Assembly: GCF_039830095.1 (NCBI RefSeq)
Contig: NZ_CP142435.1
Span: 1,674,001-1,738,000, forward strand
Origin: Dolosigranulum savutiense
GTDB taxonomy: Bacteria; Bacillota; Bacilli; Lactobacillales; Carnobacteriaceae_A
Length of the DNA stretch: 64,000 nucleotides
Direction of reading: 5' to 3'
Within the stretch, counting starts at the first letter, position 1; each line of letters starts with the position of its first letter. The position numbers and the translations under genes are program-made. Below the pieces are notes generated by a model. That model was not told the origin of the DNA. It saw only the letters and a list, made by a program, of their open reading frames with translations, and made no database searches. This document shows, in pieces, positions 44,320 through 55,600 of the stretch.

Positions 44320-45573
44320 ATGTCAGATAAGAAAAAGTCGCACGACTCACAAGAGAAGAAAAAAGGCGGTTGGGGCTTAATCGTCAAGTTACTTGTTGCG
44401 ATTGCCTCTGGTATTCTAGTCGGACAATTGTCATTTTTGCCGGAAGTTATCTTACAGATCCCTATTACGTTTTCAGCGATTTTTGGTGAGATTCTAACGT
44501 TCTTTATTCCACTGATGATTGTGGGATTTATCGTAAAAGGTATTGCTGATTTATCCGATGGGGCAGGGATGTTGTTAGGCATTACGACGGGCTTAGCTTA
44601 TTTGTCCACGATGGTTGGTGGGTTCTTGGCTTATATTGTCGGGACCAATCTGTTCCCATTAATTATTAATTCTGGTGCTGCAGCTGAAGGAGGGGTTGAA
44701 GAATTAGAGCCGCTTTTTGAGTTTCCCGTTGAGCCGATGTTTACAGTCTCGGCAGCCATCGTGTTTGCCTTTATGTTTGGGATTGCTATCTCTTGGCTCC
44801 GACATAAAAAAGGTTCAAAAGCGATGTACAATATCTTCAACGAGTTAAATGCAGCCGTCACGTTCATCTTAGAAGGCTTTATTATTCCATTGCTACCTTA
44901 CTTTATCTTCGGAAACTTCATTAACTTGAGTTACACGGGAGAGATCTTCAGCATGCTACTCGTCTTTGCGGGCGTATTTGTGACTATTATTGTCTTACAT
45001 TGGGTACTTATTATTGGCTGGTTCATTATAGCGGGCCTATATACCGGTAAGAGTCCGTGGATGATGGTGAAGAATCAAGTATCCGCTTATGTGGCCGCGC
45101 TTGGCTTAATGTCTAGTGCCGCGTCAATTCCGTTTAACTTAGAGAGTGCCCGTAAGAATGGGGTGTCGGAGCGTATTCGGGAGTTTGTTATTCCGTTCTG
45201 CTCAACAGCTCACTTAATGGGAAGTGTCTCGACGATCGTATCTTCTTTAATTGCGGTCTTAATTCTGAATGATATGCCAGTCAATATTGGTTTGATTGCT
45301 CCCTTCATCGTAGTCCTAGGTGTTGCGTTAGTCGCTGCGCCAGGTGCCCCAGGTGGAGCGATTATGTCAGCTCTTCCTTTCTTAGGATTGGTGGGAGTAG
45401 ACCCGACAGGAACGATAGCGAACTTACTGATTTCGTTCTATATTACTCAAGATGGCTTCGGAACCGCTGCGAATATTACCGGGGATAATGCACTAGCAGT
45501 TATTATTGACAAGATTTATATTGAACGTTACGCGGCTGATGATGTAGAAGTGAAACCCGTTGAGACGGATTAA
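44320..45573 (+). CDS. Dicarboxylate/amino-acid:cation symporter
   Basis: 417 residues from ATG 44320, behind AAAGGAG; a GTG at 44311 overlaps that site. Lys-rich N-terminal tail, then eight or so helices with re-entrant loops: SSAASIPFNLESA (HP1-like serine-rich loop, about 264-276) and ITQDGFGTAANITGDN (about 385-400) are the ligand and sodium sites of DAACS/EAAT-type carriers. Given the threonine and glycine enzymes downstream, a Ser/Thr substrate is attractive, but glutamate or aspartate cannot be excluded. Confidence 0.85.
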   Translation: MSDKKKSHDSQEKKKGGWGLIVKLLVAIASGILVGQLSFLPEVILQIPITFSAIFGEILTFFIPLMIVGFIVKGIADLSDGAGMLLGITTGLAYLSTMVGGFLAYIVGTNLFPLIINSGAAAEGGVEELEPLFEFPVEPMFTVSAAIVFAFMFGIAISWLRHKKGSKAMYNIFNELNAAVTFILEGFIIPLLPYFIFGNFINLSYTGEIFSMLLVFAGVFVTIIVLHWVLIIGWFIIAGLYTGKSPWMMVKNQVSAYVAALGLMSSAASIPFNLESARKNGVSERIREFVIPFCSTAHLMGSVSTIVSSLIAVLILNDMPVNIGLIAPFIVVLGVALVAAPGAPGGAIMSALPFLGLVGVDPTGTIANLLISFYITQDGFGTAANITGDNALAVIIDKIYIERYAADDVEVKPVETD

Positions 45574-45629
45574 AATTATAGCTTGATTAATTAGGATAAC
45601 AACTGTAAAAAATCTAAGGAGGAGATAAA

Positions 45630-46571
45630 ATGGAACGTATATTAATAACAGGATCATTGGGACAAATTGGAACAGCTTTAGTTGAACGCTTGCGCCAAGA
45701 TTATGGTGTGGATAACGTTCTAGCGACAGATGTGAGAGAAGATGTTCACTCCACCGTTGTCCAAAATGGTCGCTTCCAAGTGTTAGATGTGTTGGACGTT
45801 GATGCGTTCGAACAAATCGTTAAAGAAGGAGACTTCGATACGATTATCCACTTAGCCGCGATGTTGTCGGCTGTTTGTGAGGATAGACCTCAAGGCGCCT
45901 GGAACTTAAACATAGGCGGGATGATTAATGCATTGGAACTAGCTCGGATTTATGACTTGCAGTTTTTCGCTCCAAGTTCGATCGGTGCATTTGGGCCCAA
46001 TACACCAAAAGATCATACCCCACAAGATACAATTCAACGACCAACCACGATGTATGGTGTCACCAAGGTCAGTGGCGAATTACTGGCGGATTATTACTAT
46101 GAAAAATTTGGCGTTGATACGCGTGGGGTTCGCTTCCCCGGACTGATTAGCTATGAACAAGAACCGGGTGGCGGTACAACGGATTACGCAGTGGACATCT
46201 TCTATAAAGCACTAGCAGATGGTCAATATACGTCCTTTATCGCGGAAGGAACCAAGATGGATATGATGTATATGCCAGATGCAGTTCAAGCAATCATCGA
46301 TCTAATGGAAGCTCCGGCAGAGAACTTACAGCATCGCAATGCCTTCAACGTTAGTGCGATGAGCTTTGCCCCGGAAGACATTGCAGCAGCGATTAAAGCA
46401 GAAATTCCCTCCTTCGAGTTACACTATGATGTGGATCCAGTCCGTCAAGGCATTGCTGATTCTTGGCCGAATTCACTGGATGTCTCAGCCGCCGAGAATG
46501 AGTGGGGCTTTAACCCAACCTATGATCTGAAGAAGATGGTCCGTGACATGTTAGAACATCTCAGTGAATAA
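45630..46571 (+). CDS. L-threonine 3-dehydrogenase, short-chain epimerase type
   Basis: 313 residues, extended SDR fold: ITGSLGQIGTALVE (NAD-binding GxxGxxG, about 5-18), Ser-Tyr-Lys catalytic set in SSIGAFG and MYGVTKVSGE (about 141-150), and GVRFPGLIS with GTTDYAVDIF following, which is the signature of epimerase-like threonine dehydrogenases. It oxidises threonine to 2-amino-3-ketobutyrate. No Kbl ligase is adjacent. Ribosome site AAGGAGGAG; lies 56 bases after the symporter gene, so likely co-transcribed. Confidence 0.85.
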   Translation: MERILITGSLGQIGTALVERLRQDYGVDNVLATDVREDVHSTVVQNGRFQVLDVLDVDAFEQIVKEGDFDTIIHLAAMLSAVCEDRPQGAWNLNIGGMINALELARIYDLQFFAPSSIGAFGPNTPKDHTPQDTIQRPTTMYGVTKVSGELLADYYYEKFGVDTRGVRFPGLISYEQEPGGGTTDYAVDIFYKALADGQYTSFIAEGTKMDMMYMPDAVQAIIDLMEAPAENLQHRNAFNVSAMSFAPEDIAAAIKAEIPSFELHYDVDPVRQGIADSWPNSLDVSAAENEWGFNPTYDLKKMVRDMLEHLSE

Positions 46572-46686
46572 TTGATCTAATCGACTAAAAGGCTGTCAGT
46601 TGAAAAATAATAAAAAATCAGTTATCTTTATAGATGTCATATGAATGAAACTTATGAACAATTATGTCAGAGAAAGGTGTTGTGTT

Positions 46687-47916
46687 ATGGTGAAAGATAC
46701 TGAATTATTTAAGGCAATTGACCAAGAAAAGCAACGTCAAGAAGAGAATATTGAACTGATTGCTTCGGAGAACTTCGTATCCGATGAAGTGATGCAGGCA
46801 CAAGGAAGTGTCTTAACGAATAAATATGCGGAAGGGTATCCGGGTAAGCGCTATTACGGTGGATGCCAGTACGTCGATATTGTCGAACAACTTGCGATTG
46901 ACCGAGTGAAGGAATTATTTGGCGCGGAATATGCGAACGTCCAACCTCACTCTGGTTCTCAAGCGAACTATGCTGTCTTCCAAGCTTTAATGGAACCGGG
47001 TGACACCTACTTGGGCATGGACTTGTCTCACGGCGGTCACTTAACACACGGATCACCCGTTAACTTCAGTGGTATTATCTATAACGTGGTGCCTTATGGT
47101 GTCGATAAAGAAACCGAACGAGTCGACTATGATGAAGTCTTAAGATTAGCCAAAGCCCATCAACCGAAGATGATTATTGCTGGTTACAGTGCGTATCCAG
47201 GAGAACTGGACTTTGCGAAGTTCCGCGAGATTGCTGATGAAGTAGGAGCATACTTGATGGTCGATATGGCGCACTTCGCTGGATTGGTAGCGACTGGGGA
47301 CTATCCAAGCCCTATTCCTTATGCTGATGTCGTTACCTCCACCACACACAAGACCTTACGTGGACCTCGTGGCGGCTTAATTCTATCCCGCGACACCAAG
47401 CTGGCGAAAAAACTAAACTCAGCCATCTTCCCCGGCTCACAAGGAGGACCGCTTGAGCACGTGATTGCCGCTAAAGCAGTGGCTTTCCACGAAGCCTTAC
47501 AACCAGAGTTCAAAGACTACCAACAACAAGTTAAGAAAAATATTAAAGCAATGGTGGAAGTTTTCAATGAAGCGGAGGAACCACGCGTCATTATGGGAGC
47601 CACTGAGAACCATTTGACCCTAATCGACGTGACGGGCTTCGACTTAACAGGTAAAGAAGCAGAACACTTACTGGATGAAGTGAAAATTACGGTCAACAAA
47701 AACACCATTCCATTCGAGATGAAAAGTCCATTCGTCACCAGTGGAATCCGTATCGGAACACCTGCTATCACTTCACGTGGCTTCAAGGAAGATGATGCGC
47801 GTAAAGTAGCTGAATTAATCGTCCGTACGCTTCGAGCGAAAGCAGACGAAGCAGAACAAGAAGCGATTCGTCAAGAAGTGAAAACACTGACCGATAAAAA
47901 TCCATTGTACAAGTAA
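46687..47916 (+). CDS. glyA: Serine hydroxymethyltransferase
   Basis: 409 residues from ATG 46687 with AAAGGTG upstream; the in-frame ATG at 46645 lacks a ribosome site. [25 protein letters not shown], and the PLP lysine in [15 protein letters not shown] (about 221-235) are clear. Interconverts serine and glycine with tetrahydrofolate. Position after threonine dehydrogenase suggests shared control of glycine supply. Confidence 0.96.
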   Translation: MVKDTELFKAIDQEKQRQEENIELIASENFVSDEVMQAQGSVLTNKYAEGYPGKRYYGGCQYVDIVEQLAIDRVKELFGAEYANVQPHSGSQANYAVFQALMEPGDTYLGMDLSHGGHLTHGSPVNFSGIIYNVVPYGVDKETERVDYDEVLRLAKAHQPKMIIAGYSAYPGELDFAKFREIADEVGAYLMVDMAHFAGLVATGDYPSPIPYADVVTSTTHKTLRGPRGGLILSRDTKLAKKLNSAIFPGSQGGPLEHVIAAKAVAFHEALQPEFKDYQQQVKKNIKAMVEVFNEAEEPRVIMGATENHLTLIDVTGFDLTGKEAEHLLDEVKITVNKNTIPFEMKSPFVTSGIRIGTPAITSRGFKEDDARKVAELIVRTLRAKADEAEQEAIRQEVKTLTDKNPLYK

Positions 47917-47940
47917 ATAAGATTAAGTCATCGCACTTGG

Positions 47941-47974
47941 AAAGACCATGAGCATCATGTCTCGTGGTTTTTCT
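47941..47974 (+). terminator. Terminator after glyA
   Basis: Twelve-base-pair stem (47941-47952 with 47961-47972, two G-T pairs) ending in T5, 24 bases after the glyA stop. Confidence 0.75.
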
Positions 47975-47998
47975 ATTGTATATTAGAGGAGATAGTCA

Positions 47999-48466
47999 AT
48001 GTATCAAAAACAATTAAACTCAGAAGAAGCAACGCGACAATTTGCCGAAAAACTCAGCCAATATTTAACGCCAGGTATGACGATACTGTTGGAAGGCGAT
48101 CTAGGTGCAGGCAAGACCACTTTTACCAAAGGACTTGCAGCGGGACTTGAGATTGATCGCGTGATTAAGAGTCCGACGTACACCATTATTCGCGAATATA
48201 CCTCGGGGCGCTTACCGCTCTATCATATGGACTTGTACCGCTTGGAAGATAGCGGTGTTGAAGGATTAGGATTAGAGGAATACTTCAGTGGAGAAGGGGT
48301 CTCTATCGTTGAATGGCCAACCGTTGCGATGGAAGACATGCCAGCAGACCACTTACACATCACCCTTGCTCACGGTGAGAATCCGGATAGTCGGCAGATG
48401 ACTATCACAGCAAGGGGTCATCAATACACCCAACTGTTAGCTCAACTCGAAGCCTTAGATTCATAA
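47999..48466 (+). CDS. tsaE: tRNA threonylcarbamoyladenosine protein TsaE
   Basis: 155 residues. Walker A GDLGAGKTTFTKGLA (about 34-48), SPTYTIIREY (about 59-68), HMDLYRLED, and VEWPT near the end are the TsaE signature. The ATPase assists TsaB/TsaD in making t6A37 on ANN-decoding tRNAs. Ribosome site GAGGAG. Encoded alone with its own terminator; tsaB and tsaD are not in the window. Confidence 0.95.
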   Translation: MYQKQLNSEEATRQFAEKLSQYLTPGMTILLEGDLGAGKTTFTKGLAAGLEIDRVIKSPTYTIIREYTSGRLPLYHMDLYRLEDSGVEGLGLEEYFSGEGVSIVEWPTVAMEDMPADHLHITLAHGENPDSRQMTITARGHQYTQLLAQLEALDS

Positions 48467-48480
48467 CCACATACTATAAA

Positions 48481-48522
48481 AATCCCCATTACATGCGTGT
48501 CGTCATTCATGTAGTGGGGATT
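48481..48522 (+). terminator. Terminator after tsaE
   Basis: Fifteen-base arms (48481-48495 and 48508-48522) with one G-T pair, 14 bases after the stop. Only a short T tail on the plus strand. Confidence 0.75.
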
Positions 48523-49083
48523 ATGCTAAGTAAGTCAGTTGAAGATTAAATTGATGTGCATAGCGGTGAAATGTATTGTTATCTGTTGAGCGATAGACGT
48601 TACCAATTTCAGGGAATTCATAATAAAGAAGATAAATCTTGTAATATGATTTGTATAGACACATTAAGTTTATTTGCTAGATTTGTTAGCTGGAGAGAAA
48701 ATTTTTCATGAGTATATAATAATTTCATAACTTGATACGTCTAATATTTGAGGATTCTAGTATATGTGTGATTGTATATCATCTACGTTTTGTATCAGCT
48801 ATATAAAATGAATAATGCTATAACAACTATGGGCTATCAATAAATAAAATAAGTGTTTTGTAACCAAAATGAAATGTGTAATTTTGTAACTATATTGATT
48901 TTTAATAAGATAAAAGGAAATAATAATTAAAATAATAATTTTCCGTTAAAAAAATGATTAATTTATAGAGAAATTATATATTGAATATGTTAATATGTAA
49001 TATTACATAAGATTTTTTATGTATTGAAAATAACATTAAATATGGAGACCTTATAGATTACTTGAAAGGATGTATTATCAGTT
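48523..49083. other. AT-rich region upstream of the surface-protein locus
   Basis: 561 bases with no supportable gene. It marks a sharp change in base composition from the housekeeping block. A 16-base perfect palindrome around ATGTAATATTACAT (48994-49009) lies 75 bases before the DivIVA-like gene and could be an operator. The promoter is not clear. Confidence 0.45.
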
Positions 49084-49620
49084 ATGAAACCAACTTTTCA
49101 CACACAAATGCGCGGATACGACAAAGTAGAAGTGCAGACGTATATAGAAAAATTGAAAGACCAAAATAATCAATTAGAACAGAATAATCAAAAATTACTT
49201 CAAGAAAACGAGAGACTAAAACAAGAAGAGAACCTGTTGAAGGAAACCTTAATTGATGCAAAGAAGACAGCGGAACATATTAGAGAACAAGCTAAACGAG
49301 ATGGAGTAACAATATATAATCAACGAGTTAATGAAGCCAAGCAAGTTGAGATTGAAATGACAGCACAAATAAATTATTTAATAAATCATTCTGAGAGAAT
49401 GAAACAATCTATGGTCGACATGAAAAAATATCTCTTAGAAGTTATCAAGGGATATGAAAATTATATTGAGAGTGTTGATCTAAAAGTTTGTGAAGATTTT
49501 CAACAAGAATTAACCTTACAAGCAGATATTGTGGATTTACAGAACTATGTTAAAGAAAAGGCTGATCAGACCATAACAACTAAATCAACATTAGGTAATA
49601 GTACAGAATTATCAAACTAG
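49084..49620 (+). CDS. DivIVA-like coiled-coil protein
   Basis: 178 residues. The N-terminal segment MKPTFHTQMRGYDKVEVQTY (1-20) is the DivIVA/GpsB membrane-curvature domain, followed by a long coiled coil (about 22-135) rich in Gln/Glu/Lys/Asn and a variable tail. Too long for GpsB and too short for most DivIVA; the housekeeping GpsB is encoded at 12.5 kb. Ribosome site AAAGGATG. It ends 27 bases before the giant surface-protein gene, so the two are probably one operon, and it may place that protein or its secretion at septum or poles. The role is inference. Confidence 0.75.
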   Translation: MKPTFHTQMRGYDKVEVQTYIEKLKDQNNQLEQNNQKLLQENERLKQEENLLKETLIDAKKTAEHIREQAKRDGVTIYNQRVNEAKQVEIEMTAQINYLINHSERMKQSMVDMKKYLLEVIKGYENYIESVDLKVCEDFQQELTLQADIVDLQNYVKEKADQTITTKSTLGNSTELSN

Positions 49621-49647
49621 ATCGTTGTAACTAACGGAGGGTTAATC

Positions 49648-52600
49648 ATGAAGAATAATATTACTAAAAAGCTATTTTTTGCTACAGGAATTGCTGCGGT
49701 TACATCAGGTATTATCTTTAAGTCAGATATAGTTATCGCTCAAAAACTAGCGGATGAAGCAAAGCAATTTCAAAATGTTAGTCGTGATGATGCATTGATA
49801 GCGACAGAAGAAACTACTACAAAAGCTTTATCTGCAGAGGAAGTGAAAACACCTGCAGAAAAACAAGAAGAATGGGTTCGATCTGCAGAAGAAAGATTTG
49901 GAATGTCGGATGATGAGTCAAAATATTCGGGAGATCCAATAAATGAATCTGACCTATCTAGTGAAATATCAGGGGAATCAGCATCATCTAACCACTCATT
50001 GCTAGAAAAAGCAATGAGTGAATCAAATCAACTGACTTCCCAACCCAAAGCCGTAACTGACAACTCAATATCTAATCCAATTAATACGCCTGACGTGTCT
50101 CAACAATATACAATCCAATATGAAGTCTCTTATATTGATAATAAAACAAAAGAGACGGTCTACTCCACCATGAAAAATTATACATTCGACGTAGGAGAGA
50201 CGACAGGAGTTATTACAGAAAATGGAAAAGAAATAGTCCACGAGAGAGCCCTCCAAGACTACTACATGCCTAATGGGGAAAGTTTAGAACGGATGATTGA
50301 AGTCACACGAGAGTCTGATTTAGTCCGTATTCGATATGAGGTTGAGCGTTTTCAAGAGGTTCAACCTCAGTTACCAAGAAAAAGAGGTAAAAGAGATACA
50401 CATACAGAGATTAAGAGGTACACAATTTATTTTAAAGGAATTGATTATGGACCATCGTGGCCTAAAGGTCATGGGGACATTAAAGAGAAAATTGTACTGG
50501 AAGAACCCTACAAAAATGGTGTAAGGCAATACCAGACTGTATCTTTACCAAAAACTATAGAGCATAATGGTAATACCTATGAATTAAGTAATAAAAAAGA
50601 ATATGGTCAGGAAGGGGGAAATGAGTTTAAAATTACAGTAGAGTTACATCGTACTGATTCTAACAGTGGATGGAAAGATATTTGGTATGAAAAAATAAAT
50701 AAAAAAGTTAGCCTAGTGCAAGTTCTTAAGCCCGATATATGGGGAGAAGATGCTAGGAAAGTTTTCTTTGAAAAAGAAACAATGTATGGAGATAAATGGC
50801 AAGTGACAATTCCTAGAGAAGTTGAACATGAAGGTACAATATACAGACTTGTTGGTACACAGTACAGTAGGAGACCAATAGCTTCTGATGAAAAGACACT
50901 AACATTTGAGTACACCACAGCTAAAGATGATGATAAAAATATGATTCTTGCTGATTACAGATCACTAAAGACAACAATTACTTACGAGCTTAGATCCAAT
51001 ATACTTGGGAGCGTAAGAATACACGATGATATAAAAGAAACTATAATGATGAGTAGAGTTTTCGAATATAATCCACCTAAGACTATTGAGTATAAAGGGA
51101 GACGGTATTTTTTAAACATGGAAAAGACCGTAATGAACACTACACCTATTCCTGAGGGTAAGTTTGGTATATGGCGATCTGGAGAAACACTTATGGGGAG
51201 GTTTGGATATTCAGACCCCACTGTAAGGATACAGTATGATGTGCAACCTACGCATAAAGTAGTGCTTACGGGTCTTTTACATCGTGAACCATTTAAGGAA
51301 GTTACTTTTGAAGGGATGCCTGGAGAAACTAAGGAGTATTCACCACCTAAAAAGATTGTACATGAAGGTCGTAGATATCGTTTGGTAAACCCGGACCAGA
51401 GTAAAGTTACTTTGAATTTTGTGGCAGACTCAGAATTAACGACAAGGATACAGTATACAATAGATACAATGGTAGAACATACGTTTAAGCATGTTACTAC
51501 AATTTATAATAAGAAAACAAGGGAATTTAAGGAAGTAACTTTAGGACCTGATCACACTATTGAAGGTAAACCAGGAGAAATCGGAGAATATATGCCACCA
51601 CATAGCTTTACATATGAAGGTGAGTCATATTATCTAACTGGAGTTAACAAAAATGGTGCACTTAACTATACTGCTGTACACAATCGAATACCAAAACAAT
51701 TTAAAATACAAAAAGTATTTGAAGAGAAGGATTCTTCTTCCAAGATTGTATATTGGCCAGTTAGATTGATAGGAGAAGGGAGCCTCAAACCAAGCTCCCC
51801 ACAATCAGGTGAGAGTTCTGGCAATAATTCACCTGATATGCCTGATGTACCGGATATACGTGTTGATTCACCTGGAACAGGAAATATATCTATAGAGAAT
51901 AATGTTACGATTGTACATCGTGGTGGATCCGGATTAGCTACAGGCAGTGGTAGCTCAGGCGGCAACGGTAGCCCAGGTGACAACGGTAACCCTGGTGGTA
52001 GTGGTAGCCCAGGTGGCAACGGTAACCCAGGTGGTAGCAGTAGCCCAGGTGGTAGTGGTAGCCCAGGTGGCAACGGTAACCCAGGTGGTAGCAGTAGCCC
52101 AGGTGGTAGTGGTAGCCCAGGTGGTAACGGCAACCCAGGTGGTAGCAGTAGCCCAGGTGGCAACACAGTACCAGGAACCGATGGTGGCTCCGATAATGGA
52201 ATTGATGATTCTGATAACGGAACCGATGACGGGACTGGTAACGGAACTGACGATGGAACTGGCAACATAGTACCAGGAACCGATGGTGGCTCCGATAATG
52301 GAATTGATGATTCTGATAACGGAACCGACGATGGAACTGGTAACACAGTACCAGGAACCGATGGTGGCTCTGATAATGGAATTGATGATTCTGATAACGG
52401 AACCGATGACGGGACTGGTAACGGAACTGATGATGGAACCGACGACGGAACTGACGATGGAACTGGCAACACAGTACCAGGAACCGATGGTGGCTCTGAT
52501 AATGGAATTGATGATTCTGATAACGGAACCGATGACGGGACTGGTAACGGAACTGATGATGGAACTGGTAACGGAACTGATGATGGAACCGACGACGGAA

Positions 52601-55600
52601 CTGGCAACACAGTACCAGGAACCGATGGTGGCTCTGATAATGGAATTGATGATTCTGATAACGGAACCGATGACGGAACTGGTAACGGAACTGATGATGG
52701 AACCGACGACGGAACTGGCAACACAGTACCAGGAACCGATGGTGGCTCTGATAATGGAATTGATGATTCTGATAACGGAACCGACGATGGAACTGGTAAC
52801 GGAACTGACGATGGAACTGGCAACATAGTACCAGGAACCGATGGTGGCTCCGATAATGGAATTGATGATTCTGATAACGGAACCGACGATGGAACTGGTA
52901 ACACAGTACCAGGAACCGATGGTGGCTCTGATAATGGAATTGATGATTCTGATAACGGAACCGATGACGGGACTGGTAACGGAACTGATGATGGAACCGA
53001 CGACGGAACTGACGATGGAACTGGCAACACAGTACCAGGAACCGATGGTGGCTCTGATAATGGAATTGATGATTCTGATAACGGAACCGATGACGGGACT
53101 GGTAACGGAACTGATGATGGAACTGGTAACGGAACTGATGATGGAACCGACGACGGAACTGGCAACACAGTACCAGGAACCGATGGTGGCTCTGATAATG
53201 GAATTGATGATTCTGATAACGGAACCGATGACGGAACTGGTAACGGAACTGATGATGGAACCGACGACGGAACTGGCAACACAGTACCAGGAACCGATGG
53301 TGGCTCTGATAATGGAATTGATGATTCTGATAACGGAACCGACGATGGAACTGGTAACGGAACTGACGATGGAACTGGCAACATAGTACCAGGAACCGAT
53401 GGTGGCTCCGATAATGGAATTGATGATTCTGATAACGGAACCGACGATGGAACTGGTAACACAGTACCAGGAACCGATGGTGGCTCTGATAATGGAATTG
53501 ATGATTCTGATAACGGAACCGATGACGGGACTGGTAACGGAACTGATGATGGAACCGACGACGGAACTGACGATGGAACTGGCAACACAGTACCAGGAAC
53601 CGATGGTGGCTCTGATAATGGAATTGATGATTCTGATAACGGAACCGATGACGGGACTGGTAACGGAACTGATGATGGAACTGGTAACGGAACTGATGAT
53701 GGAACCGACGACGGAACTGGCAACACAGTACCAGGAACCGATGGTGGCTCTGATAATGGAATTGATGATTCTGATAACGGAACCGATGACGGAACTGGTA
53801 ACGGAACTGATGATGGAACCGACGACGGAACTGGCAACACAGTACCAGGAACCGATGGTGGCTCTGATAATGGAATTGATGATTCTGATAACGGAACCGA
53901 CGATGGAACTGGTAACGGAACTGACGATGGAACTGGCAACATAGTACCAGGAACCGATGGTGGCTCCGATAATGGAATTGATGATTCTGATAACGGAACC
54001 GACGATGGAACTGGTAACACAGTACCAGGAACCGATGGTGGCTCTGATAATGGAATTGATGATTCTGATAACGGAACCGATGACGGGACTGGTAACGGAA
54101 CTGATGATGGAACCGACGACGGAACTGACGATGGAACTGGCAACACAGTACCAGGAACCGATGGTGGCTCTGATAATGGAATTGATGATTCTGATAACGG
54201 AACCGATGACGGGACTGGTAACGGAACTGATGATGGAACTGGTAACGGAACTGATGATGGAACCGACGACGGAACTGGCAACACAGTACCAGGAACCGAT
54301 GGTGGCTCTGATAATGGAATTGATGATTCTGATAACGGAACCGATGACGGAACTGGTAACGGAACTGATGATGGAACCGACGACGGAACTGGCAACACAG
54401 TACCAGGAACCGATGGTGGCTCTGATAATGGAATTGATGATTCTGATAACGGAACCGACGATGGAACTGGTAACGGAACTGACGATGGAACTGGCAACAT
54501 AGTACCAGGAACCGATGGTGGCTCCGATAATGGAATTGATGATTCTGATAACGGAACCGACGATGGAACTGGTAACACAGTACCAGGAACCGATGGTGGC
54601 TCTGATAATGGAATTGATGATTCTGATAACGGAACCGATGACGGGACTGGTAACGGAACTGATGATGGAACCGACGACGGAACTGACGATGGAACTGGCA
54701 ACACAGTACCAGGAACCGATGGTGGCTCTGATAATGGAATTGATGATTCTGATAACGGAACCGATGACGGGACTGGTAACGGAACTGATGATGGAACTGG
54801 TAACGGAACTGATGATGGAACCGACGACGGAACTGGCAACACAGTACCAGGAACCGATGGTGGCTCTGATAATGGAATTGATGATTCTGATAACGGAACC
54901 GATGACGGAACTGGTAACGGAACTGATGATGGAACCGACGACGGAACTGGCAACACAGTACCAGGAACCGATGGTGGCTCTGATAATGGAATTGATGATT
55001 CTGATAACGGAACCGACGATGGAACTGGTAACGGAACTGACGATGGAACTGGCAACATAGTACCAGGAACCGATGGTGGCTCCGATAATGGAATTGATGA
55101 TTCTGATAACGGAACCGACGATGGAACTGGTAACACAGTACCAGGAACCGATGGTGGCTCTGATAATGGAATTGATGATTCTGATAACGGAACCGATGAC
55201 GGGACTGGTAACGGAACTGATGATGGAACCGACGACGGAACTGACGATGGAACTGGCAACACAGTACCAGGAACCGATGGTGGCTCTGATAATGGAATTG
55301 ATGATTCTGATAACGGAACCGATGACGGGACTGGTAACGGAACTGATGATGGAACTGGTAACGGAACTGATGATGGAACCGACGACGGAACTGGCAACAC
55401 AGTACCAGGAACCGATGGTGGCTCTGATAATGGAATTGATGATTCTGATAACGGAACCGATGACGGAACTGGTAACGGAACTGATGATGGAACCGACGAC
55501 GGAACTGGCAACACAGTACCAGGAACCGATGGTGGCTCTGATAATGGAATTGATGATTCTGATAACGGAACCGACGATGGAACTGGTAACGGAACTGACG

